From contig JBKHXU010000186.1 of assembly GCA_046565865.1 (NCBI GenBank), positions 1 through 12,615 on the forward strand: a DNA stretch of 12,615 nt. The letters are read 5' to 3'. Positions 1 to 7,762 of this stretch are shown here, in pieces; position 1 is the stretch's first letter, and each line of letters opens with the position of its first letter. The translations under genes were made by a program, and so were the position numbers. Under the pieces are notes generated by a model. The model was not told the origin of the DNA and made no database searches. It worked only from the letters and a program-made list of their open reading frames with translations. The DNA is from JBKHXU01 sp046565865. GTDB taxonomy: Bacteria; Pseudomonadota; Gammaproteobacteria; Acidiferrobacterales; Sulfurifustaceae.

Positions 1-756
1 GGCCCGCACCGTTTCCGCGGCGTCGCCGGGGAAGCGCAACAACAGGTCCAATATCTTGTTCGCCCGGCGCTCGAACTGCGGCGTGTTGGTGACGGGATTG
101 TTCTTACTCGGACTCGGCAGCGTCGCCGCCAGCGCCGCCGCTTGCACCACGGTCAGCTGGCTGACCGGCACACCCCAATATGCCTGTGCCGCCGCCTGCG
201 CGCCGTATACGCCGGTGCCGAACTCGGCAATGTTGAGATATATCTCGATGATGCGGCGCTTGCTGAGATTTTTCTCCATACCCCAGGTCAACACCAGCTC
301 ATGCCATTTGCGCAGCGGATTGCGCGACGGGCTTAGAAACAAATTCTTCACCGTCTGTTGCGAGATCGTGCTCGCACCCAACGCCATGCGGCCCTCGGCG
401 AGGTTGTAATTCATCGCCTCCTTGAAGGCGATGAGATCGAAACCGTCGTGCTGGTAAAACCGGCTGTCCTCGGCCAGGATCGTGGCGCGCACCAGGTGCT
501 TCGGCAGTGCGGCGTACGGCACCGGCTGCCAGCGCAACGCCGGCAGCCGCCGATCCTGCGCGCGGCTGGCTTCGTATTCCAAAATAAAGTTCGATTTCGG
601 CACCGGGCCGGCGGCGAGTTTCTTCCAGTCCGGCCACGTAAGCGCGAGATAGAAAAGATCGGCGATGAGCAGGATGAGCAGGATGCGCGCGATCCAACGC
701 AGCACGCTGCCGGTGCGCGACAACGTTGTCATCCAAGATTGCTTGCGACGCGGCAT
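1..756 (-). CDS. mtgA: Monofunctional peptidoglycan glycosyltransferase MtgA (3' end outside window)
   Basis: This enzyme polymerises lipid II into glycan strands at the outer face of the inner membrane. It is a GT51 family enzyme without a transpeptidase domain. Translating the minus strand gives a basic N-terminus (MPRRKQSW), one membrane helix at about residues 18-40, then the GT51 domain. The catalytic-Glu motif ILAEDSRFYQHDGFD carries E96, and GASTISQQTVKNLFL and IEIYLNIAEFGTGVYGAQAA follow. The 252 visible residues exceed the roughly 240 aa of E. coli MtgA, so only a few C-terminal codons and the stop should be missing. The ATG at 756 directly follows an in-frame TAG (759-757) and is the longest possible start. 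The ATG at 732 is the alternative. Neither has a clear ribosome binding site. The gene is divergent from the sulfur-transfer operon. Confidence 0.93.
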   Translation of the reverse strand, partial: MPRRKQSWMTTLSRTGSVLRWIARILLILLIADLFYLALTWPDWKKLAAGPVPKSNFILEYEASRAQDRRLPALRWQPVPYAALPKHLVRATILAEDSRFYQHDGFDLIAFKEAMNYNLAEGRMALGASTISQQTVKNLFLSPSRNPLRKWHELVLTWGMEKNLSKRRIIEIYLNIAEFGTGVYGAQAAAQAYWGVPVSQLTVVQAAALAATLPSPSKNNPVTNTPQFERRANKILDLLLRFPGDAAETVRA

Positions 757-948
757 CTATTTCGAATGTACTCGGGTCGGATGCGCCCCGCGCGAGCGGA
801 GTGAGCGCACTAACGAAAGCATAGAGCGCCGGTCTTCCGTGCTCGGTCCATTGGTCGGGGCAAGTGCTGCGATCCTCGCGAGCGGGCGCGCATTCTACCG
901 ACGCCGGTTCGCGCGGAATAGACATCCCCCGGCGATTTCGCTATTGTC

Positions 949-973
949 GGCCGGACTTGCTGGATTTCCGGCC
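949..973. repeat. Inverted repeat upstream of the PP-loop gene
   Basis: GGCCGGA (949-955) and TCCGGCC (967-973) form a perfect 7-bp inverted repeat with an 11-base loop, about 58 bases before the PP-loop gene start. It could be an mRNA leader hairpin or chance in GC-rich DNA. It has no T-run and is not a terminator. The rest of the 757-1030 gap shows no convincing promoter to me. Confidence 0.25.
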
Positions 974-1030
974 CTTCCTGCGGTACCGACGGCGTTCACC
1001 GCGCCCAACCGATCGACGAGGGCACGCGTC

Positions 1031-2092
1031 ATGACCGAAACCTCCGCCACCATTCCACGCAAAGCCGTCGCCTTGATCTCGGGCGGCCTCGATTCGCTGC
1101 TCGCGGCGCGACTGATGTTGGACCAAGGCGTTCACGTCGAGGGCATCAACTTCTACACCGGCTTTTGTGTCGAGGGCCACACCCAGGCGATCCGGCGCCA
1201 GCCGGGCAATGCCAAGCCTAAGCGCAACAACGCGCTGTGGGTCGCGGAGCAGCTCGGCATCAAGTTGCACATCATCGAGGTGGTCGAGGAATACAAAGCC
1301 GTGGTCATTAATCCCAAACACGGCTACGGCGCGAATCTGAATCCGTGCCTCGATTGCAAGGGCTTCATGGTCGGGCGCGCGCGCGAGTGGATGGAGGCGC
1401 ACGGCTTCGACTTCATCGTCACCGGCGAGGTGCTGGGGCAGCGGCCGATGTCGCAGCGGCGCGATACCATGCCGGTGGTGGCGCGCGAGTCGGGCGCGTT
1501 CGACCGGCTGCTGCGCCCGCTGTGCGCCAAGCTCCTGCCGCCGACGCTGCCGGAGCGCGAGGGCTGGGTCGATCGCGAGAAACTGCTCGACTTCAACGGC
1601 CGTTCGCGCAAGCCGCAGATGGCGCTCGCGGCGCGCTACGGATTCACCGACTACGCGCAACCGGCCGGGGGCTGCTGCTTCCTCACCAACGAGCAATACA
1701 GCCACAAGCTTTCCGATCTGTGGGCGTACCGCGGCAGCAAGGACTACGATCTCGACGACATCGTGCTGCTCAAGGTCGGACGCCACTTGCGCCCGCGCCC
1801 GCACTTCAAGCTCATCGTCGGGCGCGATGAAGGCGAAAACAACTTCCTGCAAGGCTTTCGCAAGCGCTACCTGCATCTGCAAGCCACCAGCCATGTCGGC
1901 CCGTTGGTGTTGCTCGACGGCAACGCCAATGCCGACGACGTGCAGCTCGCGGCGCGCCTCACCGCGCGCTTCGGCAAGGGCCGCGAGGCAACGCAGGTTG
2001 CGGTCAGCGTCACCGACACCGCGGGACAGACACAGACCTTCGATGTCACGCCACTGCCCGCCGAGGAGATTCCGGCGTCGTGGTATCTGTAG
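1031..2092 (+). CDS. PP-loop ATPase, predicted tRNA-thiolation-type sulfurtransferase with NFACT-like C-terminus
   Basis: The 353-aa protein opens with a PP-loop nucleotide-binding motif, ALISGGLDSLLAARLML (SGGLDS at residues 17-22), as in MnmA/ThiI/TtuA-type enzymes that adenylate tRNA before inserting sulfur. Cysteine pairs lie at C106/C109 (NPCLDCKGF) and C215/C216 (PAGGCCFLTN), with C46 and C165 also present. These are candidates for the catalytic persulfide or an Fe-S cluster. From about residue 235 (DLDDIVLLKVGRHLRP...KLIVGRDEGENNFL) it resembles the NFACT-R-type RNA-binding domain that some proteins annotated as tRNA 2-thiouridylate methyltransferase carry. The ATG at 1031 has GAGG eight bases upstream. 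The frame stays open upstream to 665, but that stretch overlaps mtgA and has no family sequence. Its stop overlaps the TusA-like gene. The exact tRNA target, or whether tRNA is the substrate, is not shown. Confidence 0.85.
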   Translation: MTETSATIPRKAVALISGGLDSLLAARLMLDQGVHVEGINFYTGFCVEGHTQAIRRQPGNAKPKRNNALWVAEQLGIKLHIIEVVEEYKAVVINPKHGYGANLNPCLDCKGFMVGRAREWMEAHGFDFIVTGEVLGQRPMSQRRDTMPVVARESGAFDRLLRPLCAKLLPPTLPEREGWVDREKLLDFNGRSRKPQMALAARYGFTDYAQPAGGCCFLTNEQYSHKLSDLWAYRGSKDYDLDDIVLLKVGRHLRPRPHFKLIVGRDEGENNFLQGFRKRYLHLQATSHVGPLVLLDGNANADDVQLAARLTARFGKGREATQVAVSVTDTAGQTQTFDVTPLPAEEIPASWYL

Positions 2093-2322
2093 CGATGCGC
2101 CACGAATTGGATGCACGCTATCTGCTGTGCCCGATGCCGGTGATCCGCGTGCAGTCGGCGGTCGCCGGCCTTGCGCCCGGTGACGTGCTCGATGTGCGCG
2201 CCACCGACCCCGGCGCGCTGCACGATATCCCCGCCTGGTGTCGCGTGCATGGTCATGAGGTGCTGGAGACGGCATCGACTGACGGCGAGGTGCGGATTCG
2301 GCTGCGTGTCGGCGGCGCATGA
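2080..2322 (+). CDS. TusA-family sulfur carrier protein
   Basis: This 80-aa protein is a small cytoplasmic persulfide carrier of the TusA/SirA fold. It shows the family signature ELDARYLLCPMPVIRVQSAV, with the sulfur-accepting cysteine in CPxP (C17), followed by LAPGDVLDVRATDPGALHDIPAWC, as in TusA. Proteins of this family relay sulfane sulfur from desulfurases to acceptors such as the tRNA thiolation machinery. The GTG start at 2080 has GAGGAG (2063-2068) eleven bases upstream and overlaps the preceding stop by 13 bases. The ATG at 2095 is an alternative that better matches usual family length, but it lacks a ribosome binding site. Its stop overlaps the CDF start as ATGA. The position directly behind a PP-loop ATPase suggests it is that enzyme's dedicated sulfur donor, which is an inference. 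Confidence 0.9.
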   Translation: MVSVAMRHELDARYLLCPMPVIRVQSAVAGLAPGDVLDVRATDPGALHDIPAWCRVHGHEVLETASTDGEVRIRLRVGGA

Positions 2323-3500
2323 GCGGCGCGCACCAGCATCATCATCGCGCGCACGCTGTCCCGATCGGGGATCCGGCACGCTACCGCGCCAGTCGGCGCG
2401 TCACGTTCGTCAGCATCGTCGTCAATATCGCGCTGACCGTCGCTCAGGTCGCAATCGGCATCGTCGGCCACTCGCAGGCGCTGATCGCGGACGGCATGCA
2501 CACGCTGTCCGACCTCGTCACCGACGTCATGGTGCTGTTCGCCTTGAAACACGGCGCGAAGGCGGCGGACGAAGAGCATCCGTACGGTCACGGACGCATC
2601 GAGACCGCGATGACAATGGCGCTCGGCGCACTGCTGCTCGTCGTCGGTCTCGGCATCGCGATCGGCGCCGGCATGCGCTTCATCGATCCGGCGCCGTTCT
2701 TGATTCCTTCGGTAGCGACGCTGGTCATGGCGATCGCGACACTGCTCGCCAAGGAAGGACTGTATCGCTATCTCATGCGTACCGCCGAGCGCTTCGACTC
2801 CGATCTGCTGCGCGCCAACGCGTGGCATTCGCGCAGCGACGCGATCTCGTCACTTGTAGTGGTCATCGGCATCGGCGGGGCGCTGATTGGCTATGGCTAC
2901 ATGGACGCGGTCGCCGCCATCATTGTTTCGATTATGGTGGCCAAGGTCGGCGCCGAGCTGGCGTGGCGGGCGTTGCGCGAACTGATCGATACCGGTTTAA
3001 GCCGCGACGAGCTCGACGCCATTCGCCGCAGCATTCGCAGCGTCCCGGGCGTCAAGGCGCTGCACATGCTGCGCACGCGGCGCGTGGGCGGCCAGGCGCT
3101 GGTCGATGTGCATATCTTGGTCGATCCACGCCTAAGCGTGTCGGAGGGGCACTACATCGGTGAGGCGGTACGCGGCCGGCTGATCCACGATATCGCGCCG
3201 GTTACGGACGTGATGGTGCATATCGATACCGAGGAGGACCTGGACGCCGACCCTCGCACGCCGCTGCCGGCGCGCGATGAGGTGCTGAAACGCCTAGCGG
3301 GTTATTTCCACGATATTCCGCAGGCGCGCCATATCGAGCGGACCCTGCTGCACTACGGTGATGGCGGGATCGAAGTAGAACTGATACTTTCACGCGCGGC
3401 GCTGGCCGAGGGCGAGTCCGCCGACCGTCTCACCGACCGTTTCAACGAGGGGGTCCGTTCCGACCCATATATACGGAAGGTCGAGCTTTACTACCACTAG
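2319..3500 (+). CDS. Cation diffusion facilitator (CDF) metal efflux transporter
   Basis: This 393-aa inner-membrane antiporter of the CDF family would export divalent metal (Zn, Fe or similar) in exchange for protons. A His-rich N-terminus (HQHHHRAH, residues 5-12) precedes six predicted helices. The transport-site residues are visible: H61/D65 in TM2 (DGMHTLSDLVTD) and H170/D174 in TM5 (NAWHSRSDAISS). The family motif HPYGHGRIE lies between TM2 and TM3. An HD-HD site is typical of zinc-type CDFs, whereas E. coli FieF has DD-HD. After the usual cytoplasmic domain (about 213-294) there is an extra region of about 80 residues that looks like a second copy of the same fold. The start ATG overlaps the TusA-like stop by four bases, so translation is coupled. 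No intrinsic terminator follows, and the NtrC sites of glnA begin at the next base. Confidence 0.93.
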   Translation: MSGAHQHHHRAHAVPIGDPARYRASRRVTFVSIVVNIALTVAQVAIGIVGHSQALIADGMHTLSDLVTDVMVLFALKHGAKAADEEHPYGHGRIETAMTMALGALLLVVGLGIAIGAGMRFIDPAPFLIPSVATLVMAIATLLAKEGLYRYLMRTAERFDSDLLRANAWHSRSDAISSLVVVIGIGGALIGYGYMDAVAAIIVSIMVAKVGAELAWRALRELIDTGLSRDELDAIRRSIRSVPGVKALHMLRTRRVGGQALVDVHILVDPRLSVSEGHYIGEAVRGRLIHDIAPVTDVMVHIDTEEDLDADPRTPLPARDEVLKRLAGYFHDIPQARHIERTLLHYGDGGIEVELILSRAALAEGESADRLTDRFNEGVRSDPYIRKVELYYH

Positions 3501-3517
3501 CGCACTCTTTTGGTGCT
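3501..3517 (+). promoter_or_regulatory. Distal NtrC enhancer site of glnA
   Basis: CGCACTCTTTTGGTGCT has the NtrC half-sites GCAC and GTGC separated by 7 bases, the spacing of the consensus TGCAC-N7-GTGCA. It starts on the base after the CDF stop codon and is centred about 125 bp upstream of the expected glnA start point. Confidence 0.75.
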
Positions 3518-3530
3518 GCCAAATTTAGCG

Positions 3531-3547
3531 CGCACGTTCGTGGTGCA
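3531..3547 (+). promoter_or_regulatory. Proximal NtrC enhancer site of glnA
   Basis: CGCACGTTCGTGGTGCA again shows GCAC-N7-GTGC. It is centred 30 bp from the distal site, close to three helical turns, as expected for cooperative binding of two NtrC dimers. An overlapping, weaker GCAC-N7-GTGG follows at 3545-3559. Confidence 0.77.
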
Positions 3548-3581
3548 CTGGTGTGGTGGCGATCGGTCGGTTTTCCTTTTG

Positions 3582-3594
3582 TATCAAGTTTTTA
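3582..3594 (+). promoter_or_regulatory. Predicted IHF-binding site
   Basis: TATCAAGTTTTTA fits the IHF consensus WATCAANNNNTTR at every defined position. It lies between the NtrC sites and the sigma-54 promoter, where IHF would bend DNA to bring the enhancer-bound activator to the polymerase. Confidence 0.6.
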
Positions 3595-3608
3595 GTGGTT
3601 TAAAGCCA

Positions 3609-3624
3609 TGGCACAAATCGTGCA
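3609..3624 (+). promoter_or_regulatory. Sigma-54 (RpoN) -24/-12 promoter of glnA
   Basis: TGGCACAAATCGTGCA carries GG (3610-3611) and GC (3622-3623) separated by exactly 10 bases and matches TGGCACRNNNNTTGCA except for one base in the -12 element. Transcription should start near 3634, giving a leader of about 60 bases before the glnA start codon. Confidence 0.85.
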
Positions 3625-3695
3625 AAAATTACGGCTCTCATTTTGAGCGTCGTCCCGCGTAGCGGTTCGTTAACTTTTCCTCAGGAGGAAATCAG

Positions 3696-5105
3696 ATGTC
3701 TCCCGCCGAAGTATTAAAGATGGTCCAGGACAAGAAAGTGAAGTTCGTGGACTACCGCTTTACGGATACCAAGGGCAAGGAACAGCACGTCACCGTGCCC
3801 GTCAGCCAGCTCGACAAGAGCACTTTCGAAGAGGGCAAGATGTTCGACGGCTCCTCGATTTCGGGTTGGAAGGGCATCCAAGAGTCCGACATGATCCTGA
3901 TGCCGGAAGCGGCGACCGCGGTGATGGATCCGTTCATGGAAGAGCCCACCCTCATCATCCGCTGCGACGTGGTTGAGCCATCGACGATGCAGGGCTACGA
4001 GCGTTGCCCGCGCTCACTCGCCAAGCGCGCCGAAGCCTATCTTAAGAGTACCGGCATTGCCGATACCGCGTTCTTTGGCCCCGAGGCCGAGTTCTTCATT
4101 CTCGACGACGTACGCTGGGGCGCGGACATGAGCGGCAGCTTCGTAAAGATCGATTCCGAAGAGGCCTCGTGGAATACCGAGAAGGTGTACGAAGGCGGCA
4201 ACTTGGGCCACCGTCCGAGCGTCAAGGGCGGCTATTTCCCGGTCCCGCCGGTCGATTCGCAGCAGGACATCCGCTCCGCCATGTGCTTGGCAATGATGGA
4301 GATGGGTCTCGACATCGAAACCCATCACCATGAAGTCGCCACTGCGGGTCAGAACGAGATCGGCATGAAGTTCAACACGCTGGTCAAGAAGGCGGACGAG
4401 CTGCAAATCTATAAATACTGTGTGCACAACGTCGCGCACTCCTACGGTAAAACGGCGACCTTCATGCCGAAGCCGATCGTTGGCGACAATGGCTCGGGCA
4501 TGCACGTGCACCAGTCGTTGGCCAAGGGCGGGCAGAACCTGTTCTCCGGCAACGAGTACGGCGGGCTGTCGCAGACGGCGCTGTTCTATATCGGCGGCAT
4601 CATCAAGCACGCGCGTGCGTTGAACGCCATCACCAACTCGCTGACCAACAGCTACAAGCGCTTGGTGCCGGGCTTTGAAGCACCGGTGATGCTGGCCTAC
4701 TCCGGCCGTAACCGCTCGGCGTCGATCCGCATCCCGTACGTACCGAGCCCGAAGGGCCGTCGCATCGAAGTGCGCTTCCCGGACGCCGGTTCCAACCCGT
4801 ACCTCGCGTTTGCCGCCATGATGATGGCGGGTCTCGATGGCATCCTGAACAAGATCCATCCGGGCGAGGCGATGGACAAGGACCTGTACGACCTGCCGCC
4901 GGAGGAAGAGAAGAAAATTCCGAAGGTCTGTCACTCGCTCGACATGGCGCTCGATGCGCTCGATGCCGACCGCGCGTTCTTGAAGGCGGGCGGCGTGTTC
5001 ACCGACGACGTGATCGACGCCTACATCGCGCTCAAGATGCAGGAGGTCACACGTCTGCGCATGACCACCCACCCGGTGGAATTCGACATGTACTACAGCG
5101 TCTGA
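3696..5105 (+). CDS. glnA: Glutamine synthetase, type I (GS-I beta)
   Basis: GlnA makes glutamine from glutamate, ammonia and ATP in the cytoplasm as a dodecamer. The 469-aa length equals that of E. coli GlnA, and similarity runs end to end. Visible motifs are FDGSSISGW near the N-terminus, GPEAEFFILDD (metal-binding glutamates), GDNGSGMHVHQSL with H270, NRSASIRIPY (substrate-binding arginines) and the C-terminus PVEFDMYYSV. The adenylylation tyrosine is present as Y398 in AMDKDLYDLPPEE, so activity should be tuned by the GlnE/GlnB cascade. The ATG at 3696 has a strong AGGAGGAA (3683-3690) ribosome binding site. Upstream sit two NtrC sites, an IHF site and a sigma-54 promoter, and a strong terminator separates the gene from ntrB. 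Confidence 0.99.
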   Translation: MSPAEVLKMVQDKKVKFVDYRFTDTKGKEQHVTVPVSQLDKSTFEEGKMFDGSSISGWKGIQESDMILMPEAATAVMDPFMEEPTLIIRCDVVEPSTMQGYERCPRSLAKRAEAYLKSTGIADTAFFGPEAEFFILDDVRWGADMSGSFVKIDSEEASWNTEKVYEGGNLGHRPSVKGGYFPVPPVDSQQDIRSAMCLAMMEMGLDIETHHHEVATAGQNEIGMKFNTLVKKADELQIYKYCVHNVAHSYGKTATFMPKPIVGDNGSGMHVHQSLAKGGQNLFSGNEYGGLSQTALFYIGGIIKHARALNAITNSLTNSYKRLVPGFEAPVMLAYSGRNRSASIRIPYVPSPKGRRIEVRFPDAGSNPYLAFAAMMMAGLDGILNKIHPGEAMDKDLYDLPPEEEKKIPKVCHSLDMALDALDADRAFLKAGGVFTDDVIDAYIALKMQEVTRLRMTTHPVEFDMYYSV

Positions 5106-5130
5106 TCGGGTCGAGAATCGTGCCGATCGC

Positions 5131-5162
5131 AAAAACGCCCCCGACTGGGGGCGTTTTTGTTT
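5131..5162 (+). terminator. Intrinsic terminator of glnA
   Basis: A 12-bp perfect stem pairs AAAAACGCCCCC (5131-5142) with GGGGGCGTTTTT (5147-5158), with loop GACT and further T-rich sequence after it. The A-run and T-run could let it work on both strands. It limits readthrough from glnA into ntrBC. Confidence 0.93.
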
Positions 5163-5244
5163 GCATCAGGATGCGCGACGCCCAACTTTGGTGCACACTG
5201 GACCGGTGGAAACCCCCGCTTTATCTCTAAGGCTTTCAATTCAT

Positions 5245-5263
5245 TATAGAAACACCACTGGTG
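5245..5263 (+). promoter_or_regulatory. Possible ntrB promoter element and operator-like palindrome
   Basis: Between the glnA terminator and ntrB, TATAGA (5245-5250) could be a -10 element, though no good -35 is seen. It is followed by the palindrome CACCACTGGTG (5253-5263). The half-sites CACCA/TGGTG resemble NtrC half-sites, but they are one base apart rather than three, so binding by NtrC is uncertain. NtrC autorepression at this position would match the E. coli glnL promoter. Confidence 0.3.
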
Positions 5264-5304
5264 CGATTATTGCTCTGGCGTGCTGATTAGTTGAGATAGC
5301 GAGA

Positions 5305-6378
5305 ATGGCGACCGAGGCAGCGCAGCGAATACTCGACAACCTGACGACGGCGGTCCTGACCTTCGATAACGAGCTGCGCCTCACCGCCATCAACCCCGCG
5401 GGCGAGATGCTATTTGAAGTCAGCGCCAAAAAGATTGTCGGCCAGCGCCTTGCCGAGTTATTGCCGCAAGGGCGCCCGCTCGCGCGGCTGTTGGCGCACG
5501 CGCTCGACGCGCGCCGCTCGCTCACGACGCGCGGGTTGCGCCTGGAGTTGGCCGGCGAGCGCCACCTCACGGTCGACTGCAGCGTGACGCCGCTCACCGA
5601 TACCCAGACAACCGCGCCGGGATCGCCCGCGCTACTGGTCGAGCTGCGCCAGATCGACCGGCTGTTGCGTCTGACGCGCGATGAAAATCTGCTCGACCGC
5701 CAGGCGGCGAACCGCGCCGTCATGCGCGGCCTGGCGCACGAAATCAAGAACCCACTCGGCGGTCTGCGCGGCGCCGCACAGTTGCTGGAGAGGGAGCTGC
5801 CGGACAACGCGCTCAAAGAGTACACGCGCATCATCATGCACGAGGCCGATCGGTTGCGGAGCTTGGTCGACCGCATGATCGGGCCGTATCAGCCGAGCAA
5901 GAAACGGCCGGTGAACATCCACGAAATTCTGGAGCATGTGCGCCTGTTGATACTGGCCGAGGTACCGTCGGGCTTAACGTTGCGCCGCGACTACGATCCG
6001 TCGCTCCCCGAGTTCGAGGGCGACCCGGATCAACTGGTGCAGGCGGTGCTCAATATCCTGCGCAACTCGGTGCAGGCCCTGGAAGGCAACGGCGAAATCC
6101 GCCTGCGCACACGCATTGAGCGCGGCGTCAACATCGGACCCAAGCGCCATCGCCTGGCGCTGCGCGCCGAGGTCGAGGACAACGGCCCCGGCGTACCGCC
6201 GGAACTGATGGACCACATCTTCTACCCAATGGTCACCGGCCGCAGCGACGGCACGGGCCTGGGTCTATCAATCGCGCAAGACATCATCACCAAGCACGGC
6301 GGCCTCATCGAGTGCAGCAGTCAGCCGGGGCGCACGGTGTTCGTCATGTATATCCCTTTGGAGAACGGCAATGGCTAG
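5305..6378 (+). CDS. glnL: Nitrogen regulation sensor histidine kinase NtrB
   Basis: NtrB is the cytoplasmic kinase/phosphatase that sets the phosphorylation of NtrC in response to the GlnB (PII) protein. The 357 aa contain a PAS domain at about 5-115 (ILDNLTTAVLTFDNELRLTAINPAGE), the phosphoacceptor motif GLAHEIKNPLGGLRGAAQLL with H145, an N box (VLNILRNSVQALEG) and glycine-rich ATP-lid motifs (VEDNGPGVP, GRSDGTGLGLSIAQDI). No membrane segments are visible, as expected for NtrB. The ATG at 5305 has only a weak purine-rich sequence (GCGAG) before it. The stop codon lies inside the first codons of ntrC (8-bp overlap), so the two are translated together. Expression may come from its own weak promoter, because the glnA terminator lies upstream. 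Confidence 0.97.
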   Translation: MATEAAQRILDNLTTAVLTFDNELRLTAINPAGEMLFEVSAKKIVGQRLAELLPQGRPLARLLAHALDARRSLTTRGLRLELAGERHLTVDCSVTPLTDTQTTAPGSPALLVELRQIDRLLRLTRDENLLDRQAANRAVMRGLAHEIKNPLGGLRGAAQLLERELPDNALKEYTRIIMHEADRLRSLVDRMIGPYQPSKKRPVNIHEILEHVRLLILAEVPSGLTLRRDYDPSLPEFEGDPDQLVQAVLNILRNSVQALEGNGEIRLRTRIERGVNIGPKRHRLALRAEVEDNGPGVPPELMDHIFYPMVTGRSDGTGLGLSIAQDIITKHGGLIECSSQPGRTVFVMYIPLENGNG

Positions 6379-7762
6379 GCAGGATTTGGTATGGGTGATC
6401 GACGACGACCGCTCGATCCGCTGGGTGCTGGAGAAGGCACTCGAACAGGCAGGCATGGGCGTGCGCGCGTTCGATTCCGCCAACGACATCGGCGACACGC
6501 TCGATCGCATGCAACCCGATGTCATCTTGACCGACGTGCGCATGCCGGGCATGAACGGCCTCGAGCTGCTGTCGGTGATTCAGAAGAAAGCGCCCGGCCT
6601 GCCCGTCATCATCATGACCGCCTACACGGATCTCGAAAGCGCGGTCGCCTCGTATCGGGGCGGCGCGTTCGAGTATCTGCCGAAGCCGTTCGACGTGGAC
6701 GATGCGGTGAACCTGGTGCGCCGCGCCGTCGAGCACCGCCGCCATCGGCCGACCGAGGCGCCGGTAAGCGAGGAGTTGCCGGAAATCATCGGTGCCGCAC
6801 CGGCGATGCAGGAGGTATTTCGCGCCATCGGCCGGCTCTCGACCTCGCATCTGAACGTGCTGATCAATGGCGAATCCGGCACCGGCAAGGAGCTGGTCGC
6901 GCGTGCACTGCACAACCACAGCCCGCGTGCCGACAAACCCTTCATCGCCATCAACATTGCCGCCGTACCGAGCGAGTTGCTCGAGTCGGAGCTGTTCGGT
7001 CATGAGCGCGGCGCCTTCACCGGCGCCACCACGCAGCGCAAGGGACGGTTCGAGCAGGCCAACAGTGGCACGCTGTTTCTGGACGAGATCGGCGACATGC
7101 CGACCGAGCTGCAAACGCGGTTGCTGCGCGTACTATCCGACGGCAAGTTCTACCGCGTCGGCGGCCACGAGCAGGTGAGCACCGACGTGCGCATCATTGC
7201 CGCGACCAACCAGAATCTGGAAGAGCGGGTGAAACAGGGCCGGTTCCGCGAGGACCTGTTCCATCGACTCAACGTCATCCGCGTGCACCTGCCAAGCCTG
7301 CGCGAGCGGCGCGAGGACATTCCGATCCTGGCGCGCCATTTCCTGCAACAATCGGCGGTCGAGCTCGGCGCCGAGGGCAAACAGTTGTCGCCGGAAGCGG
7401 AGACATTTCTGGCGCAGCTGCCGTGGCCGGGAAACGTGCGCCAGCTCGAAAACACCTGCCGTTGGCTGACGGTGATGGCGCCGGGACAGGTTGTGCGCGT
7501 CGAGGACCTGCCGCCGGAACTGCGCACCGGCGACGGCGAGCCGGCCGAAACGAGCGGCTGGGAAAAGGGTTTACGGCGCGTCGTCGAGCAGCGGTTGACG
7601 CGCGGGCAGGCGGAAATTTTCAAGGAGATCAATGCCAGCTTCGAGCGCGTGTTGATCCAGGCGGCGCTGAAGCACACCGGCGGGCGCAAGCAGGACGCGG
7701 CCAAGAAACTCGGCTGGGGTCGCAACACGCTGACGCGCAAACTCAAGGAACTTAAGCTGTAG
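6371..7762 (+). CDS. glnG: Nitrogen regulation response regulator NtrC, sigma-54 activator
   Basis: NtrC is the phosphorylation-dependent enhancer-binding protein that activates sigma-54 promoters such as the glnA promoter in this window. The 463 aa show three domains. The receiver has the acidic pocket D11-D13 and phosphoacceptor D55 in ILTDVRMPGMNG. The AAA+ domain has Walker A GESGTGKE (167-174), the sigma-54 loop GAFTGA (214-219) and Walker B LFLDEIGD with D238/E239. The C-terminal Fis-type helix-turn-helix contains GGRKQDAAKKLGWGRNTLTRKLKEL. All key residues are intact, so this should be an active regulator. It overlaps ntrB by 8 bp. No strong terminator follows; the gene converges on the small membrane-protein gene 55 bases downstream. 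Confidence 0.98.
   Translation: MARQDLVWVIDDDRSIRWVLEKALEQAGMGVRAFDSANDIGDTLDRMQPDVILTDVRMPGMNGLELLSVIQKKAPGLPVIIMTAYTDLESAVASYRGGAFEYLPKPFDVDDAVNLVRRAVEHRRHRPTEAPVSEELPEIIGAAPAMQEVFRAIGRLSTSHLNVLINGESGTGKELVARALHNHSPRADKPFIAINIAAVPSELLESELFGHERGAFTGATTQRKGRFEQANSGTLFLDEIGDMPTELQTRLLRVLSDGKFYRVGGHEQVSTDVRIIAATNQNLEERVKQGRFREDLFHRLNVIRVHLPSLRERREDIPILARHFLQQSAVELGAEGKQLSPEAETFLAQLPWPGNVRQLENTCRWLTVMAPGQVVRVEDLPPELRTGDGEPAETSGWEKGLRRVVEQRLTRGQAEIFKEINASFERVLIQAALKHTGGRKQDAAKKLGWGRNTLTRKLKELKL

Noticed and set aside
943..951. Second Crp/Fnr-type half-site (TTGTCGGCC) upstream of the PP-loop gene
   Set aside because: There is no matching CGACA half at the right distance.
665..1030. In-frame extension of the PP-loop gene upstream of 1031
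   Set aside because: The extra 122 residues overlap the divergent mtgA 5' end, look like non-coding translation and lack the PP-loop family N-terminus. The ATG at 1031 has a good ribosome binding site.
941..2320. Minus-strand frame of 459 codons opposite the PP-loop and TusA-like genes
   Set aside because: It is antisense to two recognisable proteins, and its composition is low-complexity and Arg/Ala-rich.
4014..5132. Minus-strand frame of 372 codons opposite glnA
   Set aside because: It is wholly antisense to a clearly conserved glutamine synthetase, and its His/Arg/Val-rich translation has no recognisable domain.
5191..5208. NtrC-like sequence GTGCACACTGGACCGGTG upstream of ntrB
   Set aside because: The half-site spacing is one base too long for the GCAC-N7-GTGC pattern and the second half lacks the final C.
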